DNA of 64,000 nucleotides from Arenicola marina (lineage: Eukaryota; Annelida; Polychaeta; Arenicolidae): the NCBI GenBank assembly GCA_964019135.1, contig OZ025265.1, forward strand, positions 24,651,143-24,715,142, written 5' to 3'. Below are positions 57,381 to 59,209 of the stretch, piece by piece. The notes beneath the pieces were generated by a model. It was not told the DNA's origin. It searched no databases and worked only from the letters and a program-made list of their open reading frames with translations. The translations under genes and the position numbers were made by a program. Every line of letters starts with the position of its first letter. Positions within the stretch are counted from its first letter, which is position 1.

Positions 57381-57583
57381 GGTAATACTAATACAACATA
57401 ATAAGTGTTAACAAATAAATGATAAACAATTATCTTTAGTTGTATGTTTATAATTATTCATGTTTGTCTATTATTCCAGCCGCCTCCATATTCGACATTC
57501 CCGGTGTTCGCCTGGCCCCCGAGGTCGACGAGCTGTTGAGAACCCACATACGAACAAACCCCCACGTCAAGACGAAAGTATAA
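12043..57583 (+). CDS. CDK14: PFTAIRE-type cyclin-dependent kinase, 17 coding exons (gene-level entry)
   Basis: Serine/threonine kinase of the CDK14/CDK15/Eip63E family. Joined exons: 12043-12421, 19128-19199, 39103-39143, 42229-42685, 43351-43520, 44682-44773, 45266-45345, 51760-51854, 52458-52520, 52813-52874, 53330-53391, 54595-54715, 55246-55339, 55888-55951, 56634-56731, 57037-57127, 57480-57583. All junctions are GT...AG and all phases agree, giving 2145 nt (714 aa). Residues 1-383 are low-complexity and basic. The kinase domain spans about 384-668: GEGSY 391-395, VALK Lys413, PFTAIRE 424-430 with the helix-C Glu430, HRDLKPQN 503-510, DFG 523-525, T-loop Ser538. In known family members a cyclin Y partner recruits the kinase to the membrane, where it phosphorylates the Wnt co-receptor LRP6; applying that here is inference. 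Human CDK14 is about 469 aa, so the extra length is N-terminal. CDK14 versus CDK15 cannot be separated by eye; an invertebrate single-copy co-orthologue is likely. Confidence 0.95.
13068..13250 (+). mobile_element. SINE A, near full-length
   Basis: tRNA-like head with GGTGTAGTGGTTGGCGCAC (A box) and GGGGTTCGAATCCGG (B box). It is followed by a body with TAATCTGGGCCATGTTTCA, TTCGTCGTCTCGGGAGG and TTAGCCCTTGTTTGTGCAC. The best preserved SINE A body in the window. Confidence 0.75.
13251..13495. repeat. GTGGCTGTG-type low-complexity sequence
   Basis: Degenerate tandem of TGTGGCTGTGGTTGTGAC-like words leading into the 33-bp array; similar sequence continues after it at 13986-14230. Probably the ancestral simple sequence from which the array expanded. 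Confidence 0.7.
13496..13985 (+). repeat. 33-bp minisatellite, about 15 copies
   Basis: Unit of 33 bases built from CTGGGTGGCTGGGCTGTAT and CTATATAACTGTGT. Two or three units lack GT (AACTGTCTGGG), which shifts the frame. Variants CCATATAAC and CTATGTAAC are scattered. Confidence 0.96.
13986..15099. other. Intron 1 stretch without gene
   Basis: Decayed TGTGGCTGTG sequence to about 14230, a G-rich run at 14440-14475, then ordinary sequence. Nothing further recognised. Confidence 0.5.
15100..15295 (+). mobile_element. SINE B copy
   Basis: Head fragment with ATGATTCGAATCC-type B box, then the SINE B body: CACATGTCTTGTTAGCGCAA, AGGGTAGGGGGTTACTC, GACGTGGCTCC, CCCATTGCCGCGAAACGACC. The same order of words is seen at 25100-25230, 25340-25450, 33580-33830 and 37717-37835. 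Confidence 0.7.
15341..15487 (+). repeat. 19-bp minisatellite, about 7 copies
   Basis: Unit GAGACCCCACCTCACCCAC, in register at 15368, 15387, 15406 and onward. Variants ACCCC and ACCTC alternate. Confidence 0.93.
15880..16345 (+). repeat. C-rich degenerate tandem repeat
   Basis: Irregular units of roughly 50-75 bases sharing CTCGCCACCCACCTCC, TCCACCCATC and TGGCCCGTCTTATCCCCTAC. Long Pro-rich frames here are compositional. Confidence 0.8.
16625..16735 (+). mobile_element. tRNA-like SINE head, partial
   Basis: CCTGGTGGCCGAGTGGGTTG (A box region of Ser/Leu type) and CTGGTTCGAGTCCCTGTG (B box), about 60 bases apart. No intact tRNA stem ends are seen and no terminator follows, so this is a SINE head rather than a tRNA gene. 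Confidence 0.55.
16741..16880 (+). repeat. 25-bp tandem repeat, about 5 copies
   Basis: Unit CTCATGGCTCCCGTTACTTT plus TTGCT. Copies start near 16760, 16785, 16810 and 16835, with outer copies diverged. Confidence 0.9.
16905..17150 (+). mobile_element. SINE A with duplicated tRNA head
   Basis: Two head starts in tandem, GGTGTAGTGGTTAGCGCACT at about 16916 and again at about 16970. The second has the B box GAGTTCGAACCCGG, then the SINE A body: TAATCTGGAACATGTTTCA, TTTAGCCCTTGTGTGCACAA and GCGGCTTAAAACACCAAT. Confidence 0.75.
17151..18827. other. Intron 1 stretch without gene
   Basis: C-rich at 17421-17465 and 17975-18110, G-rich at 17600-17675. A TCACGTGA palindrome lies at 17891-17898. Reading frames here have no family signature. 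Nothing else supported. Confidence 0.5.
18828..18930 (+). mobile_element. Decayed SINE B fragment
   Basis: GATCGCATGTCTCTCCC, GTGGGTTACCGCCGGATAC and CGCCATTGTCGCGGTG follow the word order of the SINE B body, with many substitutions. Confidence 0.45.
19128..19199 (+). CDS. CDK14: Exon 2, conserved basic motif (aa 127-151)
   Basis: Acceptor tttccag, donor T|gtaagt. Encodes the motif [15 protein letters not shown] at 136-150, which resembles MKKLRRTLSESFSRI near the N-terminus of vertebrate CDK14 and the start of PCTAIRE kinases. Met133 or Met136 could serve as an alternative start if transcription begins inside intron 1. Codon phase is 1 in and 1 out. Confidence 0.9.
19200..20654. other. Intron 2 stretch without gene
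   Basis: Unique-looking sequence of mixed composition. No repeat family, exon or RNA gene recognised. Confidence 0.5.
20655..21350 (+). repeat. 22-bp minisatellite, about 31 copies
   Basis: Unit GGGTACCTGGGCTCCCCTCT plus GT, with a GGCATACCTGGGC variant and C-run insertions (20724, 20766, 21275). Local higher-order alternation of the GGGTACC and GGCATACC variants. Long open frames in five of the six frames are by-products. Confidence 0.96.
21362..21700. mobile_element. SINE fragments
   Basis: GGTTCGAGCCCCGGCAATG at 21379 is a B-box-like segment. TTTATGTGCACAAAAGTGGC then CTAAAACACCAATATC at 21570-21605 matches the SINE A tail. GGTTTCGAACCCGC at 21670 is a further B-box-like segment. All are truncated. 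Confidence 0.5.
21701..25011. other. Intron 2 stretch without gene
   Basis: Contains a C run at 22464-22475, a partial tRNA-like head GGTGGCCTAGTGGTTAGCACG at 23527-23547, a 12-bp CCCTGCCCCACC tandem at 23844-23905, and C-rich DNA at 24269-24440. No coding exon supported; Pro-rich frames here are compositional. Confidence 0.5.
25012..25230 (+). mobile_element. SINE B copy, with head
   Basis: Head TTGGCCTAGTGGGTAGCGCG and B box GTGGTTCGAGTCTC. Body with ACACCATGTTCTTTTTCGCA, AAGAGTTGGGATATAC, GAGACATGGCTCCTC and CCCATTGTCGCGG. Confidence 0.7.
25230..25468 (+). mobile_element. SINE B copy, directly abutting the previous one
   Basis: A different head: GCCCCGATAGCTCAGTAAGT (A box) and GGTGGTTCGCGCCCCGC (B box region). 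Body with ATCCCATGTCTTTCTTCGCA, AGGGGGTTACCCTCGGGG, ACATGGCTCCGC and CATTGTCGCGATACGACC. Ends in ACAAACCACCGACCAACC. Confidence 0.75.
25472..25650 (+). mobile_element. SINE A copy, third in the cluster
   Basis: Head with GGCCGCTAGACCGTGG and B box TGGGTTCGAATCCGCGG. Body with TAATCTGGGGAAGGATTCAT, ATCTTCCCGGGGGTTCC, TTAGCCCGGTGTGTGCCCAA and CGGCCCGAAACACCAAT. Three SINEs lie head to tail in about 640 bases. Confidence 0.75.
25798..27355 (+). repeat. Dimeric 39+42-bp minisatellite (81-bp higher-order unit)
   Basis: Two related units alternate. Both begin GGTGGGCTAGGCGGCAGGGT; one continues AGGTAGTTTGCTGGGGGGA (39 bases), the other AGGGAGGTAGGTGCTGGGGG GGA-type (42 bases, with GTGG/GTGC variants). 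About 38 monomers. Everything is a multiple of three, so a 467-codon Pro/Leu-rich frame is open on the minus strand; it is not a gene. Confidence 0.97.
27356..31254. other. Intron 2 stretch without gene
   Basis: G-rich at 27557-27580 and 27817-27835, GA-rich at 28085-28190. At 30190-30250 a 22-base unit with GTGGTACGTCACAGATTTAT occurs about three times. C runs at 30886-30960. No coding exon or element otherwise recognised. Confidence 0.5.
31255..31510 (+). repeat. C-rich tandem repeat, about 42-bp units
   Basis: Units with CCCATCCCACTACTATCACA then CACAGTCACCACCCC; the ACTACTAT words end near 31360, 31403 and 31445. About five copies including degenerate ones. Confidence 0.85.
31960..32220. 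repeat. AT-rich degenerate tandem repeat
   Basis: Units of roughly 30-50 bases sharing ATAATTATAAAGCTAAATAT and ATAAAATTATAATATA. No coding content. Confidence 0.85.
32527..32625 (+). repeat. 13-bp array with CRE-like cores
   Basis: Seven copies of YGACGTCATGTCG with CG or TG at the junction; three of the cores are perfect TGACGTCA palindromes (32527, 32579, 32614). The TGACGTCA octamer is the classical CREB/ATF site. Function here is unknown. Confidence 0.85.
32975..33128 (-). mobile_element. SINE A copy, minus strand
   Basis: Reverse complement reads CTGGTGTAGTGTCCTGGTC, a B box region GGTTCCAATCCCGGCTCGG, then TTAATGTTTAACCCATTTAC and CTTAGCCCTTGTGTGCACA. Same order as the copy at 13068. 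Confidence 0.7.
33129..33477. other. Intron 2 stretch without gene
   Basis: A decayed SINE A tail may lie at about 33258-33330 (TTCTTGGCTCAATCTAGCC, GTACCCAAAACGCGACG). Otherwise nothing recognised. Confidence 0.4.
33478..33885 (+). mobile_element. SINE B interrupted by an internal 15-bp expansion
   Basis: Head ACCCCGATAGCTCAGTGTGT (A box) and GTGGTTCGAGCCCCGC (B box), then GTGGTCGCATGATCCCATGT. Where other copies have a single GACATGGCTCC, this one has about 13 tandem copies of GGGGACATGGCTCCG (33603-33790). The rest of the body follows: CCCTCCCTTCTCCCATCGAC and GCGATATGACCAGAAATGG, ending CAACCAACCAACC. Confidence 0.85.
33603..33790 (+). repeat. 15-bp minisatellite inside the SINE
   Basis: About 13 units GGGGACATGGCTCCG, with a CTTCG variant and one 14-base unit. 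Frames through it are open on both strands because of the period. Confidence 0.95.
33886..33940 (-). mobile_element. SINE A tail fragment, minus strand
   Basis: TTGGTGTTTTAGGCCGCTTT then TGTGCCCATGAAGGCCCAGC is the reverse complement of the SINE A tail (GCGGC-TAAAACACCAA). Joined directly to the end of the SINE B above. Confidence 0.6.
34704..34884. mobile_element. MITE-like element with terminal inverted repeats
   Basis: Starts TCTTCCGTGTTAGACCCCA and ends TAGCCCTAACATGGAAAAA; these are imperfect inverted repeats of about 16-18 bases. The internal stretch GGCGTGAGTCCTACGTGAGC is shared with the element at 59109-59209. No transposase and no clear target-site duplication seen. Confidence 0.55.
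34885..35740. other. Intron 2 stretch without gene
   Basis: Mixed sequence with three TGACGTCA octamers (35286, 35550, 35561). No exon or repeat family recognised. Confidence 0.5.
35741..35940. other. Assembly gap (200 N)
   Basis: Exactly 200 N; the round number suggests a placeholder of unknown true size. Flanks are unrelated by eye. Anything encoded here is invisible. Confidence 0.99.
35941..38204. other. Intron 2 stretch: C-rich and CT-rich low-complexity DNA
   Basis: C runs at 36030-36060 and 36385-36400; a CT-rich tract with TATCTCTCCCTTATCTC-like units at 36430-37080; CCACCCC runs at 37167-37240. A 24-base unit CTCTGGGTTATGCTCCAGAG recurs three times at 37427-37500. A SINE B body lies at 37715-37835. 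No gene seen. Confidence 0.65.
37715..37835 (+). mobile_element. SINE B body fragment
   Basis: ATCCCATGTCCTTTTTGGCA, AAGAGACATGGCTCCGC, CTTCCTTCTCCCATTGACGC, GATATGACCAGAATTGG and CAACCAACCAACC; the head is missing. Confidence 0.7.
38205..38850 (+). repeat. 29-bp minisatellite, about 22 copies
   Basis: Unit of about 29 bases with GTAACCAATCGGTTAATACT followed by GCTCATAAT. GGTTA and TAACC words flank each unit, giving short inverted repeats. Variant blocks (AAGGCTAGTAATATC) recur at about 118-base spacing, a mild higher-order structure. Lies 250 bases upstream of exon 3. Confidence 0.95.
39103..39143 (+). CDS. CDK14: Exon 3, 41-nt microexon-like exon (aa 151-164)
   Basis: Acceptor ttccttacag, donor gac|gtaagt. 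Encodes [14 protein letters not shown], matching in position the SRIALKKDD stretch after the basic motif in CDK14. It enters in phase 1 and leaves in phase 0. It is separated from exon 2 by about 20 kb, and its small size makes it a candidate for alternative skipping, which would shift the frame. Confidence 0.85.
39300..39655 (+). repeat. 22-bp minisatellite, about 16 copies
   Basis: Unit ATTGTCTTGCAAATGACAAT plus TG, with CTTGGAAATG and CTTCGAAATG variants towards the edges. It begins about 155 bases after exon 3. Confidence 0.95.
40620..40870. mobile_element. Possible non-autonomous DNA-transposon remnant
   Basis: Read on the minus strand the right edge is CCAGGGGCGAATCCAGGATA followed by a run of G, a motif I associate with ends of widespread hAT-type and related elements. 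No inverted partner could be confirmed on the left. Low certainty. Confidence 0.3.
41160..41410 (+). repeat. G-rich repeat, about 33-bp units
   Basis: Roughly six units with GGTCGGTGTGGGACGGTGTG then GAGCCCTGGGGC. Outer units are diverged. Trp/Gly-rich frames through it are by-products. Confidence 0.9.
42229..42685 (+). CDS. CDK14: Exon 4, His/Pro/Ser-rich linker (aa 165-316)
   Basis: Acceptor tctcgcag, donor G|gtaagg. Encodes 152 residues unusually rich in His, Pro, Ser, Asn and Gly, with [12 protein letters not shown] at about 222-233 and [15 protein letters not shown] at about 238-252. There are PPVFYSLNG and [15 protein letters not shown] segments with SH3/WW-like proline motifs. I know of no counterpart of this length in human CDK14. 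The open frame, phases and strong splice sites support it as coding. Three TCACGTGA palindromes lie inside it. Confidence 0.88.
42686..43350 (+). other. Intron 4
   Basis: 665 bases, GT...AG. AT-rich in the middle, with the acceptor-region duplication at its 3' end. Nothing else recognisable. Confidence 0.85.
43126..43350 (+). repeat. Duplicated acceptor region upstream of exon 5
   Basis: Two diverged copies of about 90 bases (about 43126-43212 and 43260-43350) share the 27-base stretch beginning GCATCGCGCCTCTACC. The second copy ends in the functional exon 5 acceptor; the first ends in TTGTAG and TCTACAG, AG dinucleotides after a similar pyrimidine-rich run. Confidence 0.75.
43351..43520 (+). 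CDS. CDK14: Exon 5, basic phospho-site region before the kinase domain (aa 317-373)
   Basis: Acceptor cccttgcag, donor ggg|gtaggc. Encodes [17 protein letters not shown], then [14 protein letters not shown] and RPKRASSFG. The basic-Ser clusters correspond in position to KVRRHSSPSSP in human CDK14, where 14-3-3 binding has been described; a similar use here is inference. It ends in phase 0. The intron sequence just upstream holds a duplicated acceptor region. Confidence 0.92.
43521..44681 (+). other. Intron 5
   Basis: 1161 bases. Begins GTAGGC, carries a minus-strand SINE tail fragment at about 43540-43605 and then unique sequence to about 43820. The remainder is the 81-bp exon-boundary array, so about three quarters of the intron is tandem copies of its own 3' end. 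Confidence 0.85.
43540..43605 (-). mobile_element. SINE A tail fragment, minus strand
   Basis: GGCGTTTTAGGCCATTTTTG then TGCACATACGGGCTAAACTG is the reverse complement of the SINE A tail. It starts only about 20 bases after the exon 5 donor. Confidence 0.6.
43821..44711 (+). repeat. Exon-boundary minisatellite, 81 bp x 11, duplicating the exon 6 splice acceptor
   Basis: Eleven near-perfect 81-bp units; the word ACCACATGGA recurs at 43831 and every 81 bases to 44641. Each unit contains a CTGAT branchpoint-like word, the tract TTTCTTGCTGTGTTTGCAG and the exon 6 start TATAACTCNCCG through GCGGAGGC. Acceptor +1 positions are 43872, 43953, 44034, 44115, 44196, 44277, 44358, 44439, 44520, 44601 and 44682. 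In the first ten, the coding frame reads [12 protein letters not shown] then TAA or TGA. Only the last runs on into [11 protein letters not shown]. The final two copies share TCTCCG where the others have TCGCCG. Because 81 is a multiple of 3, long open frames arise on the minus strand; they are not genes. Confidence 0.98.
44682..44773 (+). CDS. CDK14: Exon 6, start of kinase domain with glycine-rich loop (aa 374-404)
   Basis: Encodes [18 protein letters not shown] and then [12 protein letters not shown], matching CDK14 SPKFGKADSYEKLEKLG and EGSYATVYKGKS. The glycine loop is GEGSYATV at 391-398. It starts in phase 0 at the last of eleven identical-looking acceptors and leaves in phase 2 at ct|gtaagt. 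Its first 29-30 bases are part of the 81-bp tandem array upstream. Confidence 0.95.
44774..45265 (+). other. Intron 6 with AT-rich tandem repeat
   Basis: 492 bases, GT...AG. At about 44925-45040 an AT-rich unit of roughly 40 bases built on AATATTTAGTTATAATC is repeated about three times with divergence. No coding content. Confidence 0.8.
45266..45345 (+). CDS. CDK14: Exon 7, catalytic lysine and PFTAIRE helix (aa 404-431)
   Basis: Acceptor gttttag, donor G|gtaagt. Encodes [18 protein letters not shown] then GTPFTAIRE. Lys413 is the ATP-binding lysine and Glu430 is its salt-bridge partner in helix C. The PFTAIRE signature, rather than PSTAIRE or PCTAIRE, places the gene in the CDK14/15 group. 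It is followed by C-rich intron sequence and then a 2.7-kb minisatellite. Confidence 0.97.
45621..48300 (+). repeat. 29-bp minisatellite, about 92 copies
   Basis: Unit of 29 bases: GGGACGATGACTGGCCTGGC then AGAGCTCAC. Remarkably uniform; scattered variants include AGGGCTCAC, ACTAGCC, ACTGGTC, ACGTTGAC and AGTTCAC. Variant units recur in runs, suggesting expansion by blocks. Confidence 0.98.
48301..48707. other. Unique spacer between the two arrays
   Basis: AT-leaning sequence with no recognisable element or exon. Confidence 0.6.
48708..50924 (+). repeat. 63-bp minisatellite, about 35 near-identical copies
   Basis: Unit of 63 bases with CTACATCCTGTCATTAAAGC, ACGTGTCATTCTGACACTCG, CTGTCCGCTCGGTGTGACCG and TGC. 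Only a few variant sites exist: CTGCCATT (3-4 units) and CTTTCCG, which is confined to about eight consecutive units at 49130-49510 plus the last unit. The 63-base period and lack of stops leave a 726-codon minus-strand frame. Confidence 0.98.
51358..51525 (+). mobile_element. tRNA-like SINE, third head type
   Basis: CCGTACCTCAGTTGGTAGTA (A box) and CTGGGTTCAATCCCTAAAC (B box), about 35 bases apart, followed by an unrelated body. Spacing and missing acceptor stem argue against a tRNA gene. Confidence 0.5.
51760..51854 (+). CDS. CDK14: Exon 8, kinase N-lobe (aa 431-462)
   Basis: Acceptor gaccttgcag, donor gtg|gtgagt. Encodes [19 protein letters not shown] and then [13 protein letters not shown], nearly identical to human CDK14 ([19 protein letters not shown]). 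Includes the hinge approach FEFV. It lies 6.4 kb from exon 7 across two giant arrays. Confidence 0.97.
51855..52457 (+). other. Intron 8
   Basis: 603 bases, GT...AG. A TTACATG-type repeat (CATTACATGTCATTACATG-like words) at 52330-52445 precedes the acceptor. Nothing else recognised. Confidence 0.8.
52458..52520 (+). CDS. CDK14: Exon 9, hinge and helix D (aa 463-483)
   Basis: Acceptor tctttacag, donor aag|gtcagt. Encodes [14 protein letters not shown] then LNPRNVK, in the same register as HTDLCQYMDKHPGG in CDK14 and NTDLSQYMEKHPGG in Eip63E. Symmetric phase 0-0. Confidence 0.95.
52521..52812 (+). other. Intron 9 with decayed SINE A tail
   Basis: 292 bases. About 52580-52675 has TTCCCGGACTTGGATTTGTT, TTATGTGCCCAATAGCGG and ATTAAAACACC, the SINE A tail order with many changes. 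Confidence 0.65.
52813..52874 (+). CDS. CDK14: Exon 10, helix E up to the HRD arginine (aa 484-504)
   Basis: Acceptor tctgctttcag, donor accg|gtaggt. Encodes [18 protein letters not shown] then LHR, the helix E segment conserved across CDKs. Phase 0 in, phase 2 out; the HRD arginine codon is split by the intron. Confidence 0.95.
52875..53329 (+). other. Intron 10 with SINE B body
   Basis: 455 bases, GT...AG. 53140-53285 carries the SINE B body: TGTGTGGTCGCAAGATAAAG, TTCGCGAAGAGTTAGGGATT, GGACATGGCTCC, GGACGCGATATGACCAGAAT and a degraded ACAACCTACC end. Confidence 0.75.
53330..53391 (+). CDS. CDK14: Exon 11, catalytic loop and DFG (aa 504-525)
   Basis: Acceptor tttgttgcag, donor cg|gtaagt after the third phase-1 base. 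Encodes [18 protein letters not shown] then ADF(G). Asp505 is the catalytic base, Lys507 and Asn510 complete the loop, and Asp523 is the metal-binding DFG aspartate. All key residues are present, so an active kinase is expected. Confidence 0.96.
53708..54330 (+). repeat. 21-bp AT-rich minisatellite, about 30 copies
   Basis: Unit GATCATAATAGTAATCATAA plus T. Variants TCATCAT, TAATTAT and one 12-base deletion near 54205. Each junction is the palindrome ATGATCAT. Frames on both strands are open (Ile/Met/Val or Asp/Tyr/His repeats) and non-coding. Confidence 0.97.
54331..54495 (+). mobile_element. LINE-like 3' tail with (ATT)n
   Basis: TGTTTCTATTTTTGTGCCAT, GGGCCTGGTGCCTACAG and TTGAAATAAAC followed by about 13 ATT units. 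This arrangement of a short 3' UTR, AATAAA and a trinucleotide tail is typical of CR1/L2-type LINE ends. No coding part remains. Confidence 0.5.
54595..54715 (+). CDS. CDK14: Exon 12, activation segment (aa 525-565)
   Basis: Acceptor tggtttcag, donor atatg|gtcagt. Encodes [18 protein letters not shown] then [18 protein letters not shown] and PLDIW. Ser538 occupies the position of Thr160 of CDK2, as in other PFTAIRE/PCTAIRE kinases. PPD replaces APE, which is usual in this branch. A (TTA)n LINE tail and a 21-bp array lie just upstream in the intron. Confidence 0.96.
54716..55245 (+). other. Intron 12
   Basis: 530 bases, GT...AG, with a G run at 54739-54758. No element recognised. Confidence 0.75.
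55246..55339 (+). CDS. CDK14: Exon 13, helix F and CMGC insert start (aa 565-596)
   Basis: Acceptor cctccatag, donor agg|gtgagt. Encodes (W)[18 protein letters not shown] then [13 protein letters not shown]. It matches CDK14 WGVGCIFVEMIQG and FPGMKDIQDQLERIF. Confidence 0.95.
55340..55887 (+). other. Intron 13 with decayed minus-strand SINE A
   Basis: 548 bases. At 55418-55535 GCTTTAAAGCCTTTTGTACA, GGCGGTTAAACTGGG and GGATTCGCACCCATGACC read in reverse as a SINE A tail, body and B box region. Confidence 0.6.
55888..55951 (+). CDS. CDK14: Exon 14, CMGC insert (aa 597-617)
   Basis: Acceptor tcgctag, donor atag|gtggga, the weakest donor of the set. Encodes [20 protein letters not shown](I), matching VLGTPNEDTWPGVHSLPHF of CDK14. 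A TGACGTCA palindrome lies inside the exon. Confidence 0.92.
55952..56633 (+). other. Intron 14
   Basis: 682 bases, GT...AG. A short G-rich stretch at 56076-56110. No element or alternative exon recognised. Confidence 0.75.
56634..56731 (+). CDS. CDK14: Exon 15, kinase C-lobe (aa 618-650)
   Basis: Acceptor tttcttccag, donor cag|gtgcgt. Encodes [18 protein letters not shown] then [15 protein letters not shown], in register with NHAEDLASKLLQ of CDK14. Phase 1 in, phase 0 out. Confidence 0.93.
56732..57036 (+). other. Intron 15
   Basis: 305 bases, GT...AG, no recognisable element. Confidence 0.8.
57037..57127 (+). CDS. CDK14: Exon 16, end of kinase domain (aa 651-680)
   Basis: Acceptor tttccag, donor atg|gtaaat. 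Encodes [18 protein letters not shown] then [12 protein letters not shown]. The R-ISA-DAL-H-YF pattern is the conserved helix I terminus of CDKs, and YFSDLP is identical to human CDK14. Confidence 0.95.
57128..57479 (+). other. Intron 16 with (ATT)n
   Basis: 352 bases. A (TTA)n microsatellite of about 12 units at 57343-57379, then AT-rich DNA up to the TTATTCCAG acceptor. Confidence 0.85.
57480..57583 (+). CDS. CDK14: Exon 17, C-terminal tail and stop (aa 681-714)
   Basis: Acceptor ttattccag. Encodes [18 protein letters not shown] then [16 protein letters not shown] and [13 protein letters not shown] matches SIFTVPNVRLQPE of CDK14. The tail after it is short and basic. The stop is at 57581-57583. 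Confidence 0.92.
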
Positions 57584-58244
57584 CAGCGCCTCTTCCCGAG
57601 CGGGACACCGCCTCCTGCCCCTATGGTCAGTGGAAGGGCTGGGTAACATGAACTATGCAGATTGCTCATGACTACGATCGTTGCTACCCACGATTAGTAA
57701 CTATAGAGGCATAAATTCTGTATTGATGAATAATAGGATTTTATGTGCTTTGCTTTACATACATGTATTTTTGCTTTCCATGATGACTATATCAGTGTGC
57801 GAAGCAACTGCTGTTGTTAGTAGAAAACCAAGTGAACTAAAACGGGGACGTAGACTGCTCTCCCCCCCCCCCCCCGCCACCCCCACCCCCACCCCTCCCA
57901 CCACCGCCACCACCACACACACACCACATTTTTAGTTGTTAGCTTAATATCTTGTGGTACTGTTTACATATAATATCGATATTGTACACTTACAGAAGCC
58001 CATGAAGAGTGGACAGCGATCCTCAGTCACACTGCCCCACCAGATGTCGCCACCTATCTGTGTGCTGATCTCTCCCGGCCCCAGCTTGGGCTGGGCGGAA
58101 CGTGGAGTCCCCGTTAGAGGCTACACTGTATGCCCTGTGAGGGGTCTACACCACGTGATGAGCCAGGAGGACCGTGTGTGTACACTTGTGTGTACGGCTC
58201 GGCTCCCCCCACCTTTCCCACAGCCAGGCCAGTGAACGCTCGTC

Positions 58245-58530
58245 CAGGTGACGTCACGAAGCTCGCCAGGTGGCGTCACGAGGCTCGCTAGATGGCGCCA
58301 CGGAGCTCGCTAGATGGCGACACGAAGCTCGCTAGATGGCGCCACGGAGCTCGCTAGATCACGCCACGGAGCTCGCTAGATGGCGCCACGATAGCCGCTA
58401 GGTGGCGTCACGGAGCTCGCTAGATGGCGCCACGATACCCGCCAGGTGGCGTGAGCTCGCGTGGTGGCGTCACAAAGCTCGCAAAATGGCGTTACGAAGC
58501 CACTAGCATGCGTCACGAAGCTCGCTAGGT
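58245..58530 (+). repeat. About 22-bp tandem repeat in the putative 3' UTR
   Basis: Some 12 diverged units built on GCTCGCTAGATGGCGCCACG with GA or GG joins; GTGGCGTCACGA variants. Each unit contains GGCGYCAC. It would be transcribed if the polyadenylation site at 58740 is used. Confidence 0.88.
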
Positions 58531-58739
58531 GGCGTGATAATTCTCGATGACAAAGACACTAGGGCCTCCGAGAAGACAATTCCAGCGCATCTTGTGAGAG
58601 TCCACGTCGGACGTCAAATAGATTCAGTACTCTGTCTATGACGTCACCATGATGTCACCATGGATATCACAAATAGGGTGAAACAGCCTATGCCAACGTT
58701 AGTGTTGACGTCGTACGGAACTTATGTTAGTTACGTCAC

Positions 58740-58745
58740 AATAAA
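58740..58745 (+). terminator. Candidate polyadenylation signal AATAAA
   Basis: Canonical hexamer about 1.16 kb after the stop codon, followed by T-rich sequence from about 58780. It is the first canonical signal downstream of the stop that is not inside a repeat. Confidence 0.4.
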
Positions 58746-58765
58746 GCTGAGATAAGATGGGTTAC

Positions 58766-59108
58766 CAAGACAAATTCATAACTTGTTTGGGCCTCATCGG
58801 ATTTAACAATATTGGTGAAAAACAATGTCAAACGGATTTACTTCACAACTTCTGACGTCACATCCGTCATCTCGACAACTTATGACGTCATCGTTGACTT
58901 CTAGCGAGAATCTCTGCATGATCCCTCCAGAGGACATCCCCCTCTCCAAGCAAGATCGAGGAAGGTTCGGACGATGTGACGTCACGATAAGTACAATGAC
59001 GTCACAGGGTGTCTATTTCATCCGACCCATCGGGGCGTTGTGTCCAGCTATCTATGACGTCACTTGGCCTGTAGCCATCTTGAATTTTCGCGGCCACAAG
59101 TAGATCCA
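58766..59108. other. TGACGTCA-rich downstream segment
   Basis: Five perfect TGACGTCA octamers (58853, 58883, 58977, 58997, 59055) in about 210 bases, with no tandem periodicity. Could be a regulatory cluster or a relic of a repeat; function unknown. Confidence 0.6.
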
Positions 59109-59209
59109 TCTTCCATGTTAGAGCCCACGCCCTTGATTATGTTAATAAGTGTTAGGTGTGAGTCATACGTGAGCTATGCTGGGACAATGGTTCGCCCTAA
59201 CGTGGAAGA
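59109..59209. mobile_element. MITE-like element, short form
   Basis: Starts TCTTCCATGTTAGAGCCCA and ends CGCCCTAACGTGGAAGA, near-perfect inverted repeats of 16 bases. Internal GGTGTGAGTCATACGTGAGC matches the longer element at 34704-34884. Confidence 0.6.

Larger units (their letters stand above)
57584..58765 (+). other. Putative 3' UTR of the kinase gene
   Basis: Non-coding sequence after the stop. A candidate AATAAA polyadenylation signal at 58740-58745 marks a possible end near 58765. Contains a C-rich run at about 57861-57925, an AG acceptor-like site near 57994 that could start an alternative last exon, and a tandem repeat at 58245-58530. The true 3' end cannot be decided from sequence; AATAAA also occurs at 63897-63902. 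Confidence 0.45.

Noticed and set aside
57994..58235. Alternative last exon starting after TTACAG near 57994
   Set aside because: The acceptor is plausible but no donor upstream would keep the kinase tail in frame better than the exon 17 stop, and the downstream peptide shows no family match.
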